Positions 21,529 to 33,250 of a stretch of DNA of 64,000 bases are shown in pieces. The notes under the pieces were generated by a model. The model was not told the DNA's origin. It did not search any database and saw nothing but the letters and a program-made list of their open reading frames with translations. Origin of the DNA: Riptortus pedestris. Taxonomy: Eukaryota > Arthropoda > Insecta > Hemiptera > Alydidae. Both the position numbers and the translations under genes were made by a program. The stretch covers positions 111,242,501 to 111,306,500 of the forward strand of contig CM032230.1 of NCBI GenBank assembly GCA_019009955.1. Direction: 5' to 3'. Each line of letters opens with the position of its first letter. Within the stretch, counting starts at the first letter, position 1.

Positions 21529-21896
21529 GTAATCTCTGTCTGTACATTGATTTTTTTTTCTCGAAATTTCACGATACATTTTCGTTTCACGTGTGATAGA
21601 CACCATAACTGCACTTTGTTTCTTCCGTGCCTTTTAGTTGTTTGTTTGTTACCTTTTCACGCATAAACGGCTGAACCGAATTATATGAAACTTGGTATGT
21701 ATATTACTATTAACCCAACTTAGACTTTAGGCTATGTTAATATTCTCTCAGATAAACAGGAATAGGGGTTGTAAAAGAGGACTGAAATTGAAAATACCAA
21801 TATTTCGTTTCGTATTGGTTTTTCGGCAAATATGCACATAACAAAAGTTATTTATTTTGTTATTTAGAGTAACTTTTCCTATATACACTATGGGGA

Positions 21897-21942
<46 letters not shown>

Positions 21943-22073
21943 TGCGTGTGTATAGTTTTGACCCATTTCGTCATCTCCTGGGTAGGATCCATGGATATTT
22001 AAAGAAAATTTTGAAAAACGCGCCTTGAGTGCAAACTCAATAACTGATTTTCCTTATGGGAAATCAGCTAAAA
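21155..22073 (+). mobile_element. HINE-like repeat, type C, with Helitron 5' sequence in its TA tract
   Basis: The 5' end is missing. The body runs from GAATGAAATGATCTATGATA through GACATGAGTAGGAGTTTAC and the central blocks to GACCGCTAGAGTG at 21486. Then comes a TA tract (21492-21524), Helitron family a sequence to about 21896, a second TA tract (21897-21940), the 3' block (TTTCGTCATCTCCTGGGTAG) and the palindrome ending CAGCTAAA at 22073. Confidence 0.85.
21525..21896 (+). mobile_element. Helitron family a, 5' fragment
   Basis: AATTGTAATCTCTGTCTGTA then CATTGATTTTTTTT, followed by CGCATAAACGGCTGAACCGA, matches the 59.4 kb Helitron. It runs into part of one ~300-bp internal repeat unit (GGAATAGGGGTTGTAAAAG). 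No 3' hairpin or CTAG end. Both boundaries lie in TA tracts, so recombination between the TA tracts of a HINE and a Helitron may have produced it. Confidence 0.8.
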
Positions 22074-22984
22074 GGGGGAATTGTGTCCATCAATGTTCTC
22101 TACTTTTAATAGGGAAGGACAATACAATCAAAAATTTAGTACTGTGACATCAATGATTCAATAAGCTTTACAATACCCAGTTATATTCTGGGTTATGTTA
22201 ATGTTAATTGGGGGTTAAGTTAATCTGAAATGAAAAAATATGCCTGGAATTTGATAAACGTACTTTAAAAGATAAGGACGTTTTATTTGACTGTACCAAT
22301 AATAACATTAATTTTTTGTAGCTCAAAACAACACACATAAAACTCAGTAGAAAGTTATTATATCTTTTTTGTTTTTGATGTGTCCACATAGGCGACAGTG
22401 ATTCCCATATTCGGAGATAGTAGTAGGTTATTGTAAATTTAAAGAAATAATACCTTTAGTTCTTGATTTACGTGCCTATACCTCGAATGTAAGAAGCCCT
22501 AACGCAGAGGGGAACTAAAACACCATTATAAGAAAACTTAAAACCTAACCTAGTAACTTAAAACCTAGCCTACGCAATTGCTGGAACCTAAAGATCACAC
22601 TCCAACGTCACTAGGGTTCAATCAGTTTCGAAAGCTCGAATTTCAATATATCAATGGACACAAGGAAAGGTTACCGTATTGTCATCCAAGAGTCAATTAC
22701 GGTGAACAAAATGAGGTCGTCACTTCGCAACAAGCTTGGTTATTAGCACATCTTAAATGTCAGGATGGACTAGATAGTCTGGAGAGTAACTGTCAATGCA
22801 GGGTGACGTTGGCATGTATGTGGTTGTGGAGTAATGGATGACCCGGCAAGAAAAATGTTACGTGGTTATGGATGTCCAATATCCAGTTGTATCGCTAGCT
22901 ATTATAATAGACAAGTAACTCAATATCAAAGTTACCTGTACCATTAACTAAGCAAGCCCTAGCCTCAGCAAGGCATTCTTAGGT
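22074..22984. other. No recognised feature
   Basis: An 87-codon plus frame at 22578-22841 has no domain I recognise and no support beyond being open. Confidence 0.45.
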
Positions 22985-23430
22985 CATCCAACGACGTCGG
23001 TCTGGCCTTGTCCCTTGCCCTTTCTGTGTTCTGTTCTGCCGAAAAATGGGTTCTTTCCCCCAGATTATCAGGGCTCTCTGTTTAACCTTGGCCAAGCTGT
23101 GACGTTTATTCCCATGATCAACATATCTTCAGCATGCATAAAATACTGTGTCAGTTGTATTGTGTATGGCGCCAACACAATTTGATCTTATTCTCCAGAA
23201 CGCCGCCTCCAGGGCGAGATTAAACAGTATACGAGATGACGGATGAGCTTGGCTTATGTCATTGGTAATCTCGAAGCCAAGAGAGACACAGACCACGATT
23301 TTGACAATACAAACAGTTTGAGAGACATTTCCATATATAACCTTGTCTAAATAACGCAAATAGAGTATGCTTGCAAGCGTTTTGAATGATTTGTCTAATA
23401 GAGATGTGGCCACCTGCTTTGGCGACAGTC
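22985..23430 (-). pseudogene. Decayed LINE reverse transcriptase fragment
   Basis: The minus strand reads KVIYGNVSQTVCIV, LGFEITNDISQAHPSSRILF then NLALEAAFWRIRSN and GAIHNTTDT. After a frame change it gives HAEDMLIMG. The order G..Q...S..LFNLALE, ..GTI, then YADDIDI(M/I)G is the finger/palm region of non-LTR retrotransposon reverse transcriptases. Here the QGD and YADD residues have decayed (HAED for YADD). Several stops and frame changes. Clade not assigned. Confidence 0.7.
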
Positions 23431-25679
23431 AAAAAATCTCTTGGCCATAAGTCAGCCGGTCGGTAGCTTCAGGTGTCAAGAAACGTGAGAAGAGTCTGCG
23501 CTCTACAAAATGTGATCTATTTGGAACAAGTAAGACCTTTCGGGCTTGCCCGTGTTTGTTTGTATATCTCGATGTGGGAGGAAAAAAGAAGTAATGCTAT
23601 TCATGTACTTATGAACAGCCCTACAGTTGGTATAGCATTATAAATGGCCAACTCCTTTGCTACGTTGTCCTGTTGTTGATCTTTTCTAGTGTCAACCTAG
23701 AAATTGAACTTATCTAGTACAAATTTTGCTTCGAACATTGCTCTTGTATATTTTTGCCAAAGAGGCATAGTGGTATTCTTCTTCTTCCCTGACAAGAAGA
23801 ATGCATACTGACCGAGTATAATGTTACATTTATTACAAAAATATTAAACGTTGATTATTAGAGTTCTATTTAATTGCAAAATTAAACACGCAAACTTTAG
23901 CGTTATCACAGTACAATTTATTTGGCAATGCACTACACGATTGACAAATTATTCTTCACTACTACTCACAATATGCAGTGATAACTTCACTTCTTATTTT
24001 ACAGTACAATAACTTACGATAACGCGAATCACAGATATCCAAAACCACTGCACTGCACTGATCTTCGCATAAACACGGCACTGCACGGACCTTCACAATA
24101 TGTCTGATCATCTCTTTCATTTAATAGGTTTCCGTGAAATCTGTCGCTCCAGCAGGTTACGGCGAGAATGGCTTTTTTTTTCATGGGGTGAGAACGGCCA
24201 TTGTCCACGCTTAACTATCTCATTTCACCCCCCGATTTGGGGGTGGCAGCGAAAGTGGTTCTTCCAATCCTTGTAATATCAAAATAGCATCATCAAACTC
24301 CTGACAGGTCTTCCTGGGCATAGTTTGGATGAATAATCCCACACACTGTTACTGGGTCCCTCATTGTTATCTTCGACAATTTGCTGAAGTTTTTCAAGAT
24401 ACTGTATAATCACAGACTTTACACTCACAGAACGACTAAATACAGATTTTATATGAAAGCTACTTACAAATGTCTGGATTTTAATTTAAAACTTTAGGCA
24501 TATTATAAAGATTAGTTTAAATTTCTTATTCTAGTAGCACTTTGCAGTTGAAATATTTCACAGTCTATATTAAAGAAGCTTCACGAAAGGCATATTGTTG
24601 TTATCATTACCCATTCCAAGCGAAAGAAAATTCTTAGTCCATAATAATTCAGGCAGATGAAACGCACATTTTTCGTTGGCATAATAATATATTTTATATG
24701 CCATAAAATCCATGTTAAATTCGCGATTCAGAGACATTCTGGCATGCCACTTTTCCTTATAGACAAAGCAATATTTTATGTATGACTAGTGACGTCTGGA
24801 AACTACTGCAGTGTCAACAAAGTCCACTGTGAACAAAGTTCACCTTGAACATTCTATTAATGATGAAGCAACCTTCTCAAAGTAATTTTCCACAAGAATA
24901 CATAAAATTGTAATATTAAAATAATAATGCGGTTTGGATTGTAAAGTTTTAGCAATTTTCTTGATATTCTGCATTTATAATCATAAATATATTGTTTGAG
25001 CTATTTATAGAAAACAAAACCTGCAAATTACTGAGCGTAGTATATATCAATATTTATCTAATGTGTGTTTCCCAGTTTTTAATTGAAATTATATGTTTTA
25101 AAAGTTTCAATTACCCGGGAATAATTTGGGCAATTTTAATTAAATGTCTTATTTTTTTCATAAATCTCTTTAATATCTTTTTTTTGTGGAAAATTAGTGT
25201 AGAAAATCCTTCCTGGAATAACAGTTTCTTGTACAACAAAACATTTTTAATAACAGAAAGAAAATGAACTTCTGGCTCGAAACAACATACAAATGCTTTA
25301 GGTTAATTATCTATTTTTTTAAATGTCCATCAAGACCAACTATGGTTTTCAGTAAAAAGAAAGTTTTAAATTCCTTACAGGCTGAAATTGGGCCGAAAGA
25401 AGGTGAGAGGGCACAGATGCAATATTTCTCAATATATATCTATTATAATGAGTTGCATTGAAACGTGTTATGTGAATTTATTATTATATCATAATGGAAA
25501 TTTCCAGCAAATACTTGTTCTAAGCATTTTTTCACTAACATATGCCGTGACATTTGAGTTTGTTAGCTTTCAACCTTCAGTCTAACCAAATTATAAGCTG
25601 TTGAGTAAGTTGTTTCACATAAGCCAGAAGCCAATAATTTGAATTGTGTTATTTCAATAGTAAATAGTATTTATTTCAT
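23431..25679. other. No recognised gene; possible retroelement leader
   Basis: 23800-24240 on the minus strand has a TGCAGTGCAGTG-rich stretch and looks like an untranslated leader or LTR piece, but I find no second copy or terminal repeats. 24240-25679 is AT-rich with short frames only. Confidence 0.35.
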
Positions 25680-25860
25680 CAAACAAGGAGGAGTGGGGGT
25701 TTAGTGAAGAGACAAATTCAAAATTTAAAATATCTCTCTTGTTATGACTCGGATCGAAAAATGATATATATACAATCGTGTTGAAAATAAAATCTGCGAC
25801 AATTTCTGCTCTACATATTTTTCATCTAATAGGAATATTATCAAAGGTATTTTTAAGGTA
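25680..25860. repeat. Weak HINE-like relic
   Basis: GGAGGAGTGGGGGTTTAGTG, then AAATATCTCTCTTGTTATG and GGATCGAAAAATGATATAT resemble type C and central blocks, but order and spacing are disturbed. Confidence 0.35.
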
Positions 25861-25864
25861 CTTT

Positions 25865-26469
25865 TAGCAGATTCCCCTTAAGGGAAATCAGCTACTGAGG
25901 TCGACTTATGGCGCGATTTTTGAGATTTTTCTTCAAATGTCCATCCATCCAGTCTAGGAGATGACGAAAATGAGATCCGTTCATTTTGTATATATTTGGC
26001 TATTACCGCTCTAGCGGTCGCAATTTTTGTCTTATCGTTACAAAACTTGATATATAATCGTTTTATACAGAAAGATCAAGTTCGTTAACGGCTGAAATCG
26101 GACCAGAGGAAGGGGGGTGAGTTTAGAGGGGGAGAGTCGAAAATTCTTAATAACTCCATTATTATGCGTCGAATCGAAAACTTGTATAGAACCAATATTA
26201 TTGAAAATGTAATGTTCTATAAATGTTGTTAATATTTTCACTATCTTGAGTATTAACCGAGATATTTGCATTTTTTAGTTTTCGGTTCTTGGTAAACCCC
26301 TACTCCTAATTATCTCATATTAACAATATTCCAGTAGGTTATGAATCAGTTTATTTAAAGTCTAAATACCAAATATTGTTATCATTGAACTTTTATGTTT
26401 TGAGATAAATGCAATTACGTGACGAACGTGGAAAATCTTCTTAGTTAACGCAGCCCCTGCATGACGGAC
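25865..26469 (-). mobile_element. HINE-like repeat, type C, complete
   Basis: TAGCAGATTCCCCTTAAGGG at 25865, then GATGACGAAAATGAGATCC. The TA tract is reduced to a few units (about 25987). Central blocks, the type C module (AAACCCCTACTCCTAATTAT) and the 5' end CGCAGCCCCTGCATGACGGA, C at 26469. Confidence 0.92.
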
Positions 26470-27716
26470 TTTTTATTTTTCAGCCTTCTTTAGACACTTC
26501 TAACCATATGTTCTTCAATGAAATCAACTTTTATGGAAGGAACATTTCAGAAATGTACAGCAATGAAATTATTTCCTTCGATTTCATGTATCTTCATCAT
26601 CAGACCAGCATTAACTCTTCATCCACTTACATCAAACAATTTCCGCGCGAACAACGCCGTAATGGCATTGGGAACCAAGATTCCTCCGAATAGTGTTACT
26701 GAAGTTTCCAGTGACTTCATTTTCCCTAGAATAAGCGGATTAAAGCAATTCTTTCACCGTTACGGGAAACGGTTAACCAACTGTTGAATGCGGTGCGTTT
26801 ATCGGGAAAGCGGAAAGTATCGAACTGTTGCGGGAAATCGTTTTCCTTAATCATTATGGTCGGAATGTACGACGCGCTGTTTCCATTCTACTGGGCTTTC
26901 ATAATAATTTATGTGGAAATTCATACATCCCTTCCCGCTACTGGGACCTCGCTATTAAATGAGGTCGGGTGATTTGCTACAGGCGGTATCTGAAAGATGG
27001 AGGATTTCTTGAAAGAATGATTTTCAATGACGCGTAACAACATCTTCACTAGTTCCAAACGTGCAAATCTCAGCTTTTTTCTAATGATAGAGCAGCCATC
27101 TGAAAGTCTTTTTACTTACGAATAAATTTATGTTTATTTTATTTGTTAGAGTAGCGAGTCCTGATGGAGTCGTTTATTCAATGAATTCTCTTAATAACCG
27201 TGTCTTTGTCAGCTGTTTGTGATTTACATTGCAAAGAAAAAACCGAAATCTTAAACCCAAAATATCAGGAAACACTTAGCAGCTCGTCTAATTTAAAGTG
27301 GATATGTTTAAAAAAAATAAATATGGCATATTGGTCACAATTTTGCGGTTTTTTTTAAAGATTTTGAAAAGAACGACATTTTTTTTACAAACTTAATAAT
27401 AAAAAAAAAAACATCAAGTTTAAGATGTTGAAATTTCACATTTAAGATTGTTATAAAATCTAGTTTTAAACCTACCCTTTTGATCAAAATCATCTTAAGG
27501 GAAGGAGAAGAGGAAGTTAGAAAATGTCAAATTCCTACAAACATATTAAAGTTAGAAAACAATTGGAAAGGGCCTTTTCTGTATTCTGTAAGAACTATAA
27601 ATATGTTCAATGACATTTTTCGATGAGATTCATTAGAACATACATATCATTTATGACTTTCAAATGTTATAATTTTAAATTTAGTCAAACGCACATTTCG
27701 TTTATTTTATTTAATA
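26470..27716. other. No recognised feature
   Basis: 26510-26970 is slightly GC-richer with overlapping frames (26508-26693, 26518-26787, 26784-26972), none recognisable. The rest is AT-rich. Confidence 0.4.
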
Positions 27717-27938
27717 GGAGCAGGTGTCAAAGCTAGGTGAGTTAAAGCATTGGTTTCAATCTCACTCGGTGAACCTAGAGTTGTGAGTTCGATCCTCAAC
27801 TAGGCAATGGGATTCATTTAGTGACGAACTTAAAAATTGAACCCATAGCCCACCACTGGCTAGAAAAGACTGGACACCTGTAGATATCCAGTCCCAAATA
27901 GCTTTAGTAGCACAAAGTGGACGTTAATAAATAAAAAT
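27717..27938 (+). repeat. tRNA-related SINE
   Basis: The head reads GTGAGTTAAAGCATTGG, then GAGTTGTGAGTTCGATCC with a good RNA polymerase III B box (GTTCGATCC). The body contains CCACTGGCTAGAAAAG. The 3' end is CACAAAGTGGACGTTAATAA then ATAAAA. The same order occurs in at least four other copies. Confidence 0.85.
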
Positions 27939-28005
27939 GTAATAGTCATACAAGGGAATCTTGTGGTGTCCTCAATAGATTGTTTTCCCTAATTAATGTC
28001 GAAAA

Positions 28006-28427
28006 GTCCGTCACGCAGAGGCTACGTAAACTGAGCAGATTTCCCACGTGAAGTTTTACAATAGAGAAAATTCACGCGTGCCGAACAGTTACGGAAACGG
28101 CAGAACTAGCGTTTGACGGAAACTCACGACTAGCCCCGAAGTTAACCGATCTCATTTCGTCCGATACTTAATAAAAATGCAAATATCTTGACTAATATTC
28201 AAGAAAGAGAATAAATGTATATAACAATATTTATAGTAACTTTAATTTTCAATAAGAATGATTCAATACAATTTTACAGTAACGGAGATATTTCAAATTT
28301 TCGAAAATCCTCCCCTTTGGTCCGATTTCAACCATTAACGAACTTGATCTTTATTTTTACGTAAAACGTATAAATATCGAGTTTGGTAACGATCAAGTAG
28401 TAATTGAGACCGCTAAAGCGTTAACAG

Positions 28428-28466
<39 letters not shown>

Positions 28467-28519
28467 TATATATATAATTATATAATATATATAATTATAT
28501 ATATATATATATAATTATA

Positions 28520-28555
<36 letters not shown>

Positions 28556-28673
28556 TAGCTCATTTTCGTCATCTCCTGGGTAGGATCGATGGACATTTGA
28601 AGAAAATGTTTGAAAATCTCGTCATGAGTACGACCTCAATTGCTGATTTCTCTTAGGGGGAATCTGCTAAAAA
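28006..28673 (+). mobile_element. HINE-like repeat, type B, complete, with a long complex TA tract
   Basis: Starts GTCCGTCACGCAGAGGCTAC at 28006. Type B module: GTGCCGAACAGTTACGG, CAGAACTAGCGTTTGACGG. Central blocks, then TA/TAAT repeats (28431-28556), CATTTTCGTCATCTCCTGGG and a 3' palindrome with mismatches (GCTGATTTCTCTTAGGGGGA) ending CTAA at about 28670. Confidence 0.92.
28431..28556. repeat. Compound (TA)n / TAAT microsatellite
   Basis: 126 bases of TA with interspersed TAATTATA units. One of the two longest TA-type tracts in the window. Confidence 0.9.
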
Positions 28674-29968
28674 GTGCTAATAAGGTACTGATTTGGCTCG
28701 ATTATATATGTGTATTTTGGTTTTGGCTTTGAACCTTATAACAAGACAAGCTAATTCGAGATACTCCTTAAAACAAGATTTCCGTACTTGAAGAAAGAAA
28801 TATTTGGGAATCTAATTTGGGAATGAGATTTTCATTGTTGGGAAAGCAAGCAAGTTCGTCGGTGCATTTGCTTTCAGTATGAGAATACGATGGTCACCAC
28901 ATTGCTAATCACCCGTTCTTCTGCATAATGATTTCCAAGTTAGAATTCAGTAGTTCTTTAGTCAGAGGTTTAGTATGTAGTTAAGTGTAGTTGTATTGGC
29001 CAATCCAACCAACCAATGGAATTTCTTCCATTTGTCAGTTCACAGTCCGTATGTAACTAATAACGAATTATAAGGAGGGAAAAACTAACAACTACCTCTT
29101 CTTTATAATAATGCAAGAATTCACATAAACAACACAGTTTGACGGGTACTTCGAAATTGGCGGGTTAATGTGACACTAAAGATAACGGTGATGATGATGT
29201 TGACGTAAGGGAACCCAGATAAACACTAATTGAGGCTTAGGTTTACGGCTGTATCGTTAGGTCGGTTTACGACCGCTAGAGCCCCACCACTCAGCATCCC
29301 CCCCCCCACCCACACCCCCAAACCCCAAAATTCTGGCCACTAATTTTACAAGCCCTTCCTAGTTTTTACGAACCATAGAGTTATTGCCGGCTAGAACGCT
29401 GTTTTTGTTAGCAATTACTTTAGTATTTATTCTGGATCTTGGAAATAATCAGATAATTTGTGATATTTGCCACATAGGATCAGCAAGAATCATCCCGAAG
29501 ACACAAAACACACTGAAGTGTGACCAAACGCAGCTACACGATACTGCATATTTAATTGATTTGTTATTGTTCATTTATTTTCAATTTTTACTGTCATCGA
29601 AATTCCTTTCTTTCATTGTGATGAATAGTAATTTAAAAAATAAATGTAGATAAATAAATTGGTCCACAATGACTTACCCTATCCGTTATGTTTTATTCTT
29701 TTCACAAAAGTAAAGTTGATTGCTTCATCTCCTCACACGAAGAACTTCGAGGTAAGTGTTTTCACAAAAAAATGTCGGGTGTTCACTTTACTGAAAATGA
29801 AATATCACGATCTATTACCGTCAAATAAATCTGAAGAAATCCAGTAAATTTAAGCAGAGACCTTCATAGGTAGCAGTCCTTTAGAAGTAGTGATTCACCT
29901 CCATACATTATGTATCTTATTATTCTCGTACGTATTTTGGACAAATTAAGAGAAATGAACTCTCTTAG
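28674..29968. other. No recognised feature
   Basis: Includes a C run at about 29298-29308 and two open frames (29384-29653, 29659-29847) without recognisable domains. Confidence 0.4.
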
Positions 29969-30343
29969 CATTATGAGTGGCATCTGACAAACACAAAACT
30001 ACGAGAAATAAAAAACACTATTCGTGAATGGCTGTCAAGTGTTCGGGACACTAGAAGAGAAGAAGTAGCCCTTGCTCGTTTGAGGCACGGCCATTCACGG
30101 ATAACACACGGACACCTCATGACTAGGACTGAACCACCATTATGTACACTCTGCAATACACAACTGACTATCAAACACTTACTTACAGACTGCAGACTAA
30201 TAACTGACAAGAACTTACCCACCAACCTATCTGAACTACTATACGACGACAGCCCATACATTACAAAAGTCATGAAACACCTCAAAGACAACACATTTAC
30301 TAATATAGAAAAAATAAATTACCGTATTTTTACCTACCTCTAG
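29969..30343 (+). pseudogene. C-terminal fragment of a LINE ORF2
   Basis: In one frame: EWHLTNTKLREIKNTI, then REWLSSVRDTRREEVALARL, RHGHSRITHGHLM and LCTLCNTQLTIKHLLTDC, ending at a stop. The pattern REE..L.RLR.GHSR.TH..L, then C..C...LTIKH.LTDC, is the C-terminal tail after the RNase H domain of I/Jockey-like non-LTR retrotransposons. It is the same family as 51214-51847. The 5' side is truncated at an in-frame stop (29966). An AT-rich 3' stretch ending in AAATAAACT-like units extends to about 30475. Confidence 0.85.
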
Positions 30344-30562
30344 TAGATTTTTTAACCTTTTTTATTGGTTTTTATAAGGTGGCTTTACCTCTACTATTTT
30401 AGAATCATAACAAGAAAATGTGTGAATCGCTTAAATTGCGACACACCTAAATAAACTAAATAAAATAAATAAACTATCTTAGCATTATATGGAACGTATA
30501 ATAAATAAATAAAAATTGTATTAGGCGTCTCCAATCTGTATTTTAAACTGTTCTCTTTATTA

Positions 30563-30802
30563 AAGAGTTGGATCCACCAGTATAGATGATACTGTAGTCA
30601 TATCTGTCGGTGAAAACCGTCATCACTGACTGATGGTCGAGTACAGTTGGCATTGTGCTTTCGATGCAAAGGCACCATATTCAAGTCATCTAGAGTTGTA
30701 CTAGACGGCTTGTAGATGGTGCCTTTTCATCGAAAGCAAAATGTCAACTGTACTTGACCATCAGCCAGTGACGACGGTATGCACCGACAGATATGACTAC
30801 AG
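30563..30802. repeat. Long imperfect inverted repeat (foldback element)
   Basis: Arms of about 88 bases: ACTGTAGTCATATCTGTCGG at 30591 and its inverse ending at 30803. Each then carries matching CGTC(A/G)TCACTG, GCTTTCGATG and AAAAGGCACCAT-type sequence, around a loop at about 30680-30716. Arms differ at scattered positions. The 14-base TGTTCTCTTTATTA lies on both sides (30549-30562 and 30803-30816), a possible target duplication. The transcript would fold into a long hairpin. Confidence 0.8.
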
Positions 30803-30810
30803 TGTTCTCT

Positions 30811-31012
30811 TTATTATTATTATTGTTTATTTATCAAAGTTCACATTTTCCTACAATGCCTGATTGGGACGGATTATCCCCCAAGGGTTTTGATCAATAC
30901 GTTCGTCACTAAACAAATTTCCATTGGCCAGGTAGGAATCGAACTTGCCACTCTAGGAACAACATGTGAAATTAAGACCAACGCTTTAACTCACGTTAGC
31001 CTGAGCCCCGGT
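30811..31012 (-). repeat. tRNA-related SINE
   Basis: Inverted copy. The B box region reads AGGTAGGAATCGAACTTGCC, the head ends GCTTTAACTCACGTTAGCCT then GAGCCCC. The body has diverged around GGATTATCCCCCAAGGG. It abuts the inverted repeat. Confidence 0.8.
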
Positions 31013-31875
31013 TCCCTTTTAATTTTGAGTTTTACATAGTTACAAAAAATATATTAATAGAACTCAGATATCAACTGTAAACACCTAAGAACTTTATTTT
31101 TATCGCTATTCATAATTTTACACTCTGTTTTCGCTAAACTTCATAATCAGAATAATTGTTATATATAACATATACTCTTAATTTTGACTTTGAATTGGGA
31201 GATCCTAAGAGATCACAGAAGCTCTTCTCAACCCAGAAAACTTGGGACTTAATATATCCCAATTTCTACTGTTTTAGCCGTTCAGTAAATAAGGACCAAG
31301 GAACCAATGTCCTTCAAAATATATTTCGACTCCTTGTAATTATCTACTGATCAGTCGTCCTTCACATTCAGTGACCTTTGACGAAGATTTTTTTTAACGC
31401 GCCATTCTCCTCTCTCCTAAACTAGTTCCCAAGGTACACCGATCCACTGCAAAGGAAATGGTGCTCCCAACACCACCTGCAGGATTCCCATCAACGTTGC
31501 TCTACTGGGAAGCACTCTTATCCTTAAATTTCTCTATTTTAGTTTACATCCACAGCTTGTCGGGTGAGCTGTTCCAAAACCCTAGAGAATGGCGACTTCT
31601 CTCAGACATCACCAGGCCTTAATCTGATTAGCACAGGCTGAATGTCCAGTGACACATTAATACTAAAAAATCCTTGGGTTTCCGTTACGAGTATTCTTTA
31701 CCTTGCTCATTTTTCAATTGGTTTAGGACTCCATGATAAGGAGACTCAGGATCCATTATCCCCTAGCATAGCTATGGAAAATGTTAGTTAGATAGTCGGG
31801 AAAAGTCAATAACCAATAAAAATATTTGGCTGGCATTTTTTAGCCTTCATTCAGAGTTGAAAAAGAAATGCCTGA
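31013..31875. other. No recognised feature
   Basis: A 64-codon frame (31156-31350) and other short frames, none recognisable. Confidence 0.4.
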
Positions 31876-32104
31876 TTTTATTTATTTATTTATTAACGTC
31901 CACTTTATGCTACTCAGGTTAATTGGGACGGGTTATCTACAGGTTACCACCTTTTTCTACCCAGGGTGGCACTCTGGATTTTATTTAATGAATTTTCTCA
32001 CTAAATAAATTCCTTTGTCCAGGTGGGAATTGAACTCGCCACTCTAGGTTTACCATGTGAGACTAAAGGCAACGCTTTAACTCACACAGCTAACCTTAGC
32101 CCCT
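31876..32104 (-). repeat. tRNA-related SINE, near complete
   Basis: Inverted 3' tail TATTAACGTCCACTTTATGC, body GTTATCTACAGGTTACCACC, then B box GTGGGAATTGAACTCGCCAC and head GCTTTAACTCACACAGCTAA, CCTTAGCCCC. Confidence 0.88.
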
Positions 32105-32392
32105 GAAATGCCTGGTTCATACTACTTTAATTAAATACTTATATAATCATTGGATTCTATTACTTCAATTCAAATGAATACGATGGCTATAATGTTTTCG
32201 CCTATCAGCAAGAAATCATCGTCAAAATTATGGATACTTTATCACCAACGAGTTTCTATTTGATTTTTCCCAATAAATGCTTTATTAGTAACTTGTCCAC
32301 GAGCTAAAAGATTTTCAAATCAATCCCATTTAAAAATATTGTCATTATTTGTTATTAATACAACAATTTGAGAATTTACAGATTAAAAAAAA

Positions 32393-32510
32393 GTCCGTCA
32401 CGCAGGGGCTGCGTAAACTAAGCAGATTTCCCACGTGTGAAGAAAAATTTCGAAAATCGCATCATGAGTACAACCTCAATAGCTGATTTCCCTTAAGGGA
32501 AATCTGCTAA
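32393..32510 (+). mobile_element. Deletion derivative of the HINE-like repeat, both ends only
   Basis: The 5' end GTCCGTCACGCAGGGGCTGC at 32393 through TTTCCCACGTG joins directly to GAAGAAAAATTTCGAAAATC and the intact 3' palindrome ending CTAA at 32510. About 500 bases, including the TA tract, are missing. This 118-bp copy shows the minimum unit with both ends. Confidence 0.92.
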
Positions 32511-32578
32511 AAATCAATTCACGTACCCCTGGAATTAGTTTTAATAACAATTGTCGAATATATTGCCAGACCTTTAAA

Positions 32579-32579
<1 letters not shown>

Positions 32580-32628
<49 letters not shown>
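32580..32628. repeat. (TA)n microsatellite outside a HINE copy
   Basis: 49 bases of TA, followed by TATATAATATATG, with no HINE blocks on either side. Confidence 0.85.
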
Positions 32629-32629
<1 letters not shown>

Positions 32630-33039
32630 TTATATATAATATATGCCCAAGTAATTTGATAAGGAACTGGCTTGAAGAAATGGGAATTTAAATAAGGTTC
32701 TTTCAATTCAACTACACTACGGTATTAATGTGTTCTAAAATCCTTCTTCGCAGATTAATTAAATATCTAAAATAAAAAACACTAAAAATCTGTAAAACAA
32801 AATAAAAAGGGCTAAAAGATTAATTAAAACTAATGATAAGGAGCCCATAAACCCAGTAAATTTTCCACCATTAACTTTACAATACAAATATTTGATAGAA
32901 TTGCAAAGCTCATATCACTAACGGTAAACAAATTCGACCCTGAGTTCAATCCTGAGTTAGCCTCACTGAAAAAAGACCAATATTTAATCTCGGCATGAGA
33001 TATTTCATGATATATTATTAAATATCCAAACATATATTT

Positions 33040-33250
33040 GGGGCTCAGTTAACCATGTGAGTTAAAGCGTTGGCCTTAATCTCACATGGTAAACCTAGAG
33101 TGGCGAGTTCAATTCCCTCTGGGCAAATAGAAATTTATTTAGTGTCGAATACATTAAATAACATTCTTAGTCCCACCATGGCTAGAAAAGGGTGGTAATC
33201 TGCATCCGCACCTCAGTAGCAAAACGTGGACGTTAATAAATAATGATAAT
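33040..33250 (+). repeat. tRNA-related SINE, complete
   Basis: Head GGGGCTCAGTTAACCATGTG, AGTTAAAGCGTTGGCC, then B box GCGAGTTCAATTCCC. Body CCCACCATGGCTAGAAAAGG. Tail AACGTGGACGTTAATAAATA then ATGATAAT. The best copy for defining the family. Confidence 0.9.

Noticed and set aside
23800..24240. An LTR retrotransposon end
   Set aside because: Leader-like composition only. No second LTR, primer-binding site or polypurine tract found in the window.
26508..26972. Coding region in a slightly GC-richer block
   Set aside because: Three overlapping short frames, none with a recognisable motif.
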